A stretch of DNA of 17,148 nucleotides from Bacteroidota bacterium (lineage in GTDB: Bacteria; Bacteroidota; Ignavibacteria; Ignavibacteriales; Ignavibacteriaceae). Positions 15,426 through 17,148 of the stretch are shown here, one piece after another (the first letter of the stretch is position 1; each line of letters begins with the position of its first letter). The translations under genes and the position numbers were made by a program. The stretch covers positions 1 to 17,148 of the forward strand of contig JAEYUD010000268.1 of the NCBI GenBank assembly GCA_023433685.1, given 5' to 3'. Under the pieces are notes generated by a model. It was not told the origin of the DNA and did not search any database. It saw only the letters and a program-made list of their open reading frames with translations.

Positions 15426-17148
15426 AAAGACCCGAATTTAAAGCACCAAAGTTTAAAGCACCGGAGTTCCAGGATTCATATCTGAAATGGAAAGAGACAT
15501 TCCGGAAGGAAACGGGCAAAAACCCTGAAGATGTTATTTGGAACACGATGGAACAGATCCCGGTTAAAACCTTGTATACCAGGGATGACATAAAAGATGC
15601 CGGACATCTCGATTACGTAGCGGGTATACCCCCGTTTTTGAGAGGACCTTATGCAACCATGTATGTTCAAAGGCCATGGACTGTAAGGCAGTACGCGGGA
15701 TTCTCGACCGCTGAAGAGAGTAACGCTTTCTACCGCAGGAATCTTGCCGCCGGTCAAATGGGTCTTTCAGTTGCATTTGATCTCGCTACTCATCGCGGTT
15801 ATGATTCTGACCACCCAAGGGTCATCGGTGATGTCGGTAAAGCCGGAGTAGCGATCGATTCGATTGAAGATATGAAAATCCTTTTTGATTCGATACCACT
15901 CGATAAAATGTCAGTCTCAATGACAATGAACGGTGCAGTGCTTCCGGTAATGGCTTTTTATATCGTCGCGGCCGAAGAACAGGGTGTTGCCCATGAACTC
16001 TTGAGCGGAACCATTCAGAATGACATTCTTAAAGAGTACATGGTGAGAAACACCTATATCTATCCACCTGCCATGTCGATGCGAATAATAGCAGATATTT
16101 TCCGCTATACTTCAAAGGAAATGCCCAAATTCAACAGTATAAGCATCTCCGGGTATCATATGCAGGAAGCCGGTGCCACTGCCGATCTTGAGATGGCCTA
16201 CACTCTTGCAGATGGACTGGAATATGTCAGAACCGGTATAAAATCGGGGATGGATATCGATTCATTCGCTCCCCGGCTTTCGTTCTTCTGGGCACAGGGA
16301 ATGAATTATTTCATGGAAGTGGCAAAAATGAGAGCTGCCCGCCTGATCTGGGCAAGACTCATCCGAATGTTTGATCCGAAAAATCCCAAATCGATGTCAC
16401 TGCGTACCCACTCACAGACCTCAGGGTGGAGCCTTACAGAGCAGGATCCATTCAACAACGTGGTGCGTACCTGCATCGAAGCTCTCGCTGCTTCACTCGG
16501 GCACACACAGTCATTACACACAAACTCTTTGGATGAAGCGATAGCCCTCCCAACTGATTTCTCTGCCAGGATAGCCCGAAACACGCAGCTTTTCCTGCAG
16601 GATGAAACCGGTATCTGCAAGGTAATTGATCCGTGGGGTGGTTCATACTACCTCGAAGCCCTGACAAAGGCTCTTGTTGACCGTGCCTGGCAACACATCC
16701 TTGAAGTGGAGTCTTATGGTGGTATGACAAAAGCGATCGAAGCCGGTATCCCAAAATTGAGGATCGAAGAAGCATCCGCCAGAAGACAGGCCCGCATCGA
16801 CAGTGGCGCGGAAACCATACTTGGAGTTAACAAGTATCGTCCTGAAAAAGAGGAAGCTATTGAAATTCTTGAGGTTGACAACACTGCGGTGAGGATATCG
16901 CAGCTAAGGCGGCTTCAGGAAGTTAAAAGCAAAAGAGATGAAGCCAGAGTGGAAGAAACGCTGGCAGCCCTCACAAGAGCCGCTGAAACCGGCGAGGGTA
17001 ACCTGCTCGAGCTCTCAGTTGATGCTGCCAGAGCCAGGGCAACTCTCGGTGAAATTTCGATGGCGATTGAAAAGATTTGCGGCAGGTTCCAGGCTCAAAC
17101 CAGAACTGTTGCCGGTGTTTATTCCAAGGAGTACTCAATGAGCAATAA
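15422..17148 (+). CDS. mutB: Methylmalonyl-CoA mutase large (alpha) subunit, 3' end beyond window
   Basis: Catalytic subunit that interconverts (R)-methylmalonyl-CoA and succinyl-CoA by a radical mechanism. About 575 of a usual ~720 residues are present, open to the window end. The TIM-barrel matches Propionibacterium MutB closely: RPWTVRQYAGFSTAEESNAF, SISGYHMQEAGATADLEM, RTHSQTSGWSLTEQD and TNSLDEAIALPTDFSARIAR. Tyr91, Arg209 (MVRNTYIYPP) and His246 (GYHMQ) correspond to Tyr89, Arg207 and His244 of the Propionibacterium enzyme. Isobutyryl-CoA mutases have Phe and Gln at the first two, so methylmalonyl-CoA is the expected substrate. The B12-binding domain lies downstream of the window. The N-terminus carries an odd short repeat (EFKAPKFKAPEF). 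The start overlaps the small-subunit stop. Confidence 0.95.
   Translation, partial: MKRPEFKAPKFKAPEFQDSYLKWKETFRKETGKNPEDVIWNTMEQIPVKTLYTRDDIKDAGHLDYVAGIPPFLRGPYATMYVQRPWTVRQYAGFSTAEESNAFYRRNLAAGQMGLSVAFDLATHRGYDSDHPRVIGDVGKAGVAIDSIEDMKILFDSIPLDKMSVSMTMNGAVLPVMAFYIVAAEEQGVAHELLSGTIQNDILKEYMVRNTYIYPPAMSMRIIADIFRYTSKEMPKFNSISISGYHMQEAGATADLEMAYTLADGLEYVRTGIKSGMDIDSFAPRLSFFWAQGMNYFMEVAKMRAARLIWARLIRMFDPKNPKSMSLRTHSQTSGWSLTEQDPFNNVVRTCIEALAASLGHTQSLHTNSLDEAIALPTDFSARIARNTQLFLQDETGICKVIDPWGGSYYLEALTKALVDRAWQHILEVESYGGMTKAIEAGIPKLRIEEASARRQARIDSGAETILGVNKYRPEKEEAIEILEVDNTAVRISQLRRLQEVKSKRDEARVEETLAALTRAAETGEGNLLELSVDAARARATLGEISMAIEKICGRFQAQTRTVAGVYSKEYSMSN

Noticed and set aside
13278..17148. The mutase pair as isobutyryl-CoA or ethylmalonyl-CoA mutase.
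   Set aside because: Tyr91 and Arg209 of the large subunit are the methylmalonyl-CoA mutase residues, and a separate full-length small subunit is typical of methylmalonyl-CoA mutase.

Overview
The window looks like chromosomal DNA of a heterotroph in the FCB group (Bacteroidota / Ignavibacteriota / Chlorobiota). Ignavibacteria-like bacteria are my best but tentative guess. Reasons: moderate G+C, an outer-membrane beta-barrel and a Prc-type periplasmic protease (so Gram-negative), a two-subunit methylmalonyl-CoA mutase, and a near-perfect Bacteroidota-style promoter (TTTG, 19 nt, TATATTTG) ahead of the tRNA genes. I see no phage, transposase, integrase, CRISPR array or rRNA, and no gene-free stretch longer than 300 bases.

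Layout. (1) 1-1716: the 3' part of katG (catalase-peroxidase) with an in-frame TAA almost at the window edge, closed by a clear terminator. (2) 1748-2053: a compact tRNA unit with promoter, tRNA-Ser(CGA), tRNA-Ser(GGA) and a strong terminator. (3) 2115-2954 (+): a two-domain GNAT acetyltransferase, convergent with a minus-strand set of three small genes (3838-4419 outer-membrane beta-barrel, 3442-3813 VOC protein, 2959-3438 DUF6265 lipocalin-like exported protein). (4) 4524-5513 (+): an SbtA-type bicarbonate permease, convergent with murB (5510-6529, -); their stop codons overlap. (5) 6621-10957 (+): a tightly packed trio made of an ion-transporter-superfamily permease, a HyuA-like ATPase without HyuB, and a NanE-like epimerase. 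(6) 10984-13056 (-): Prc/Ctp S41 protease. (7) 13278-17148 (+): small and large subunits of methylmalonyl-CoA mutase, the large one running off the window.

How the genes work together. The mutase pair interconverts methylmalonyl-CoA and succinyl-CoA (propionate / odd-chain and branched-chain metabolism). MurB serves peptidoglycan synthesis and Prc serves periplasmic protein processing. The part that is not textbook is the permease-HyuA-NanE trio. Spacings of 9 nt and an ATGA overlap imply co-transcription and translational coupling, but no known pathway uses exactly these three proteins. I propose it as an uncharacterised uptake-and-activation cassette, possibly one in which a HyuA-type ASKHA ATPase does the job of a sugar kinase such as NanK. 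That function is inference.
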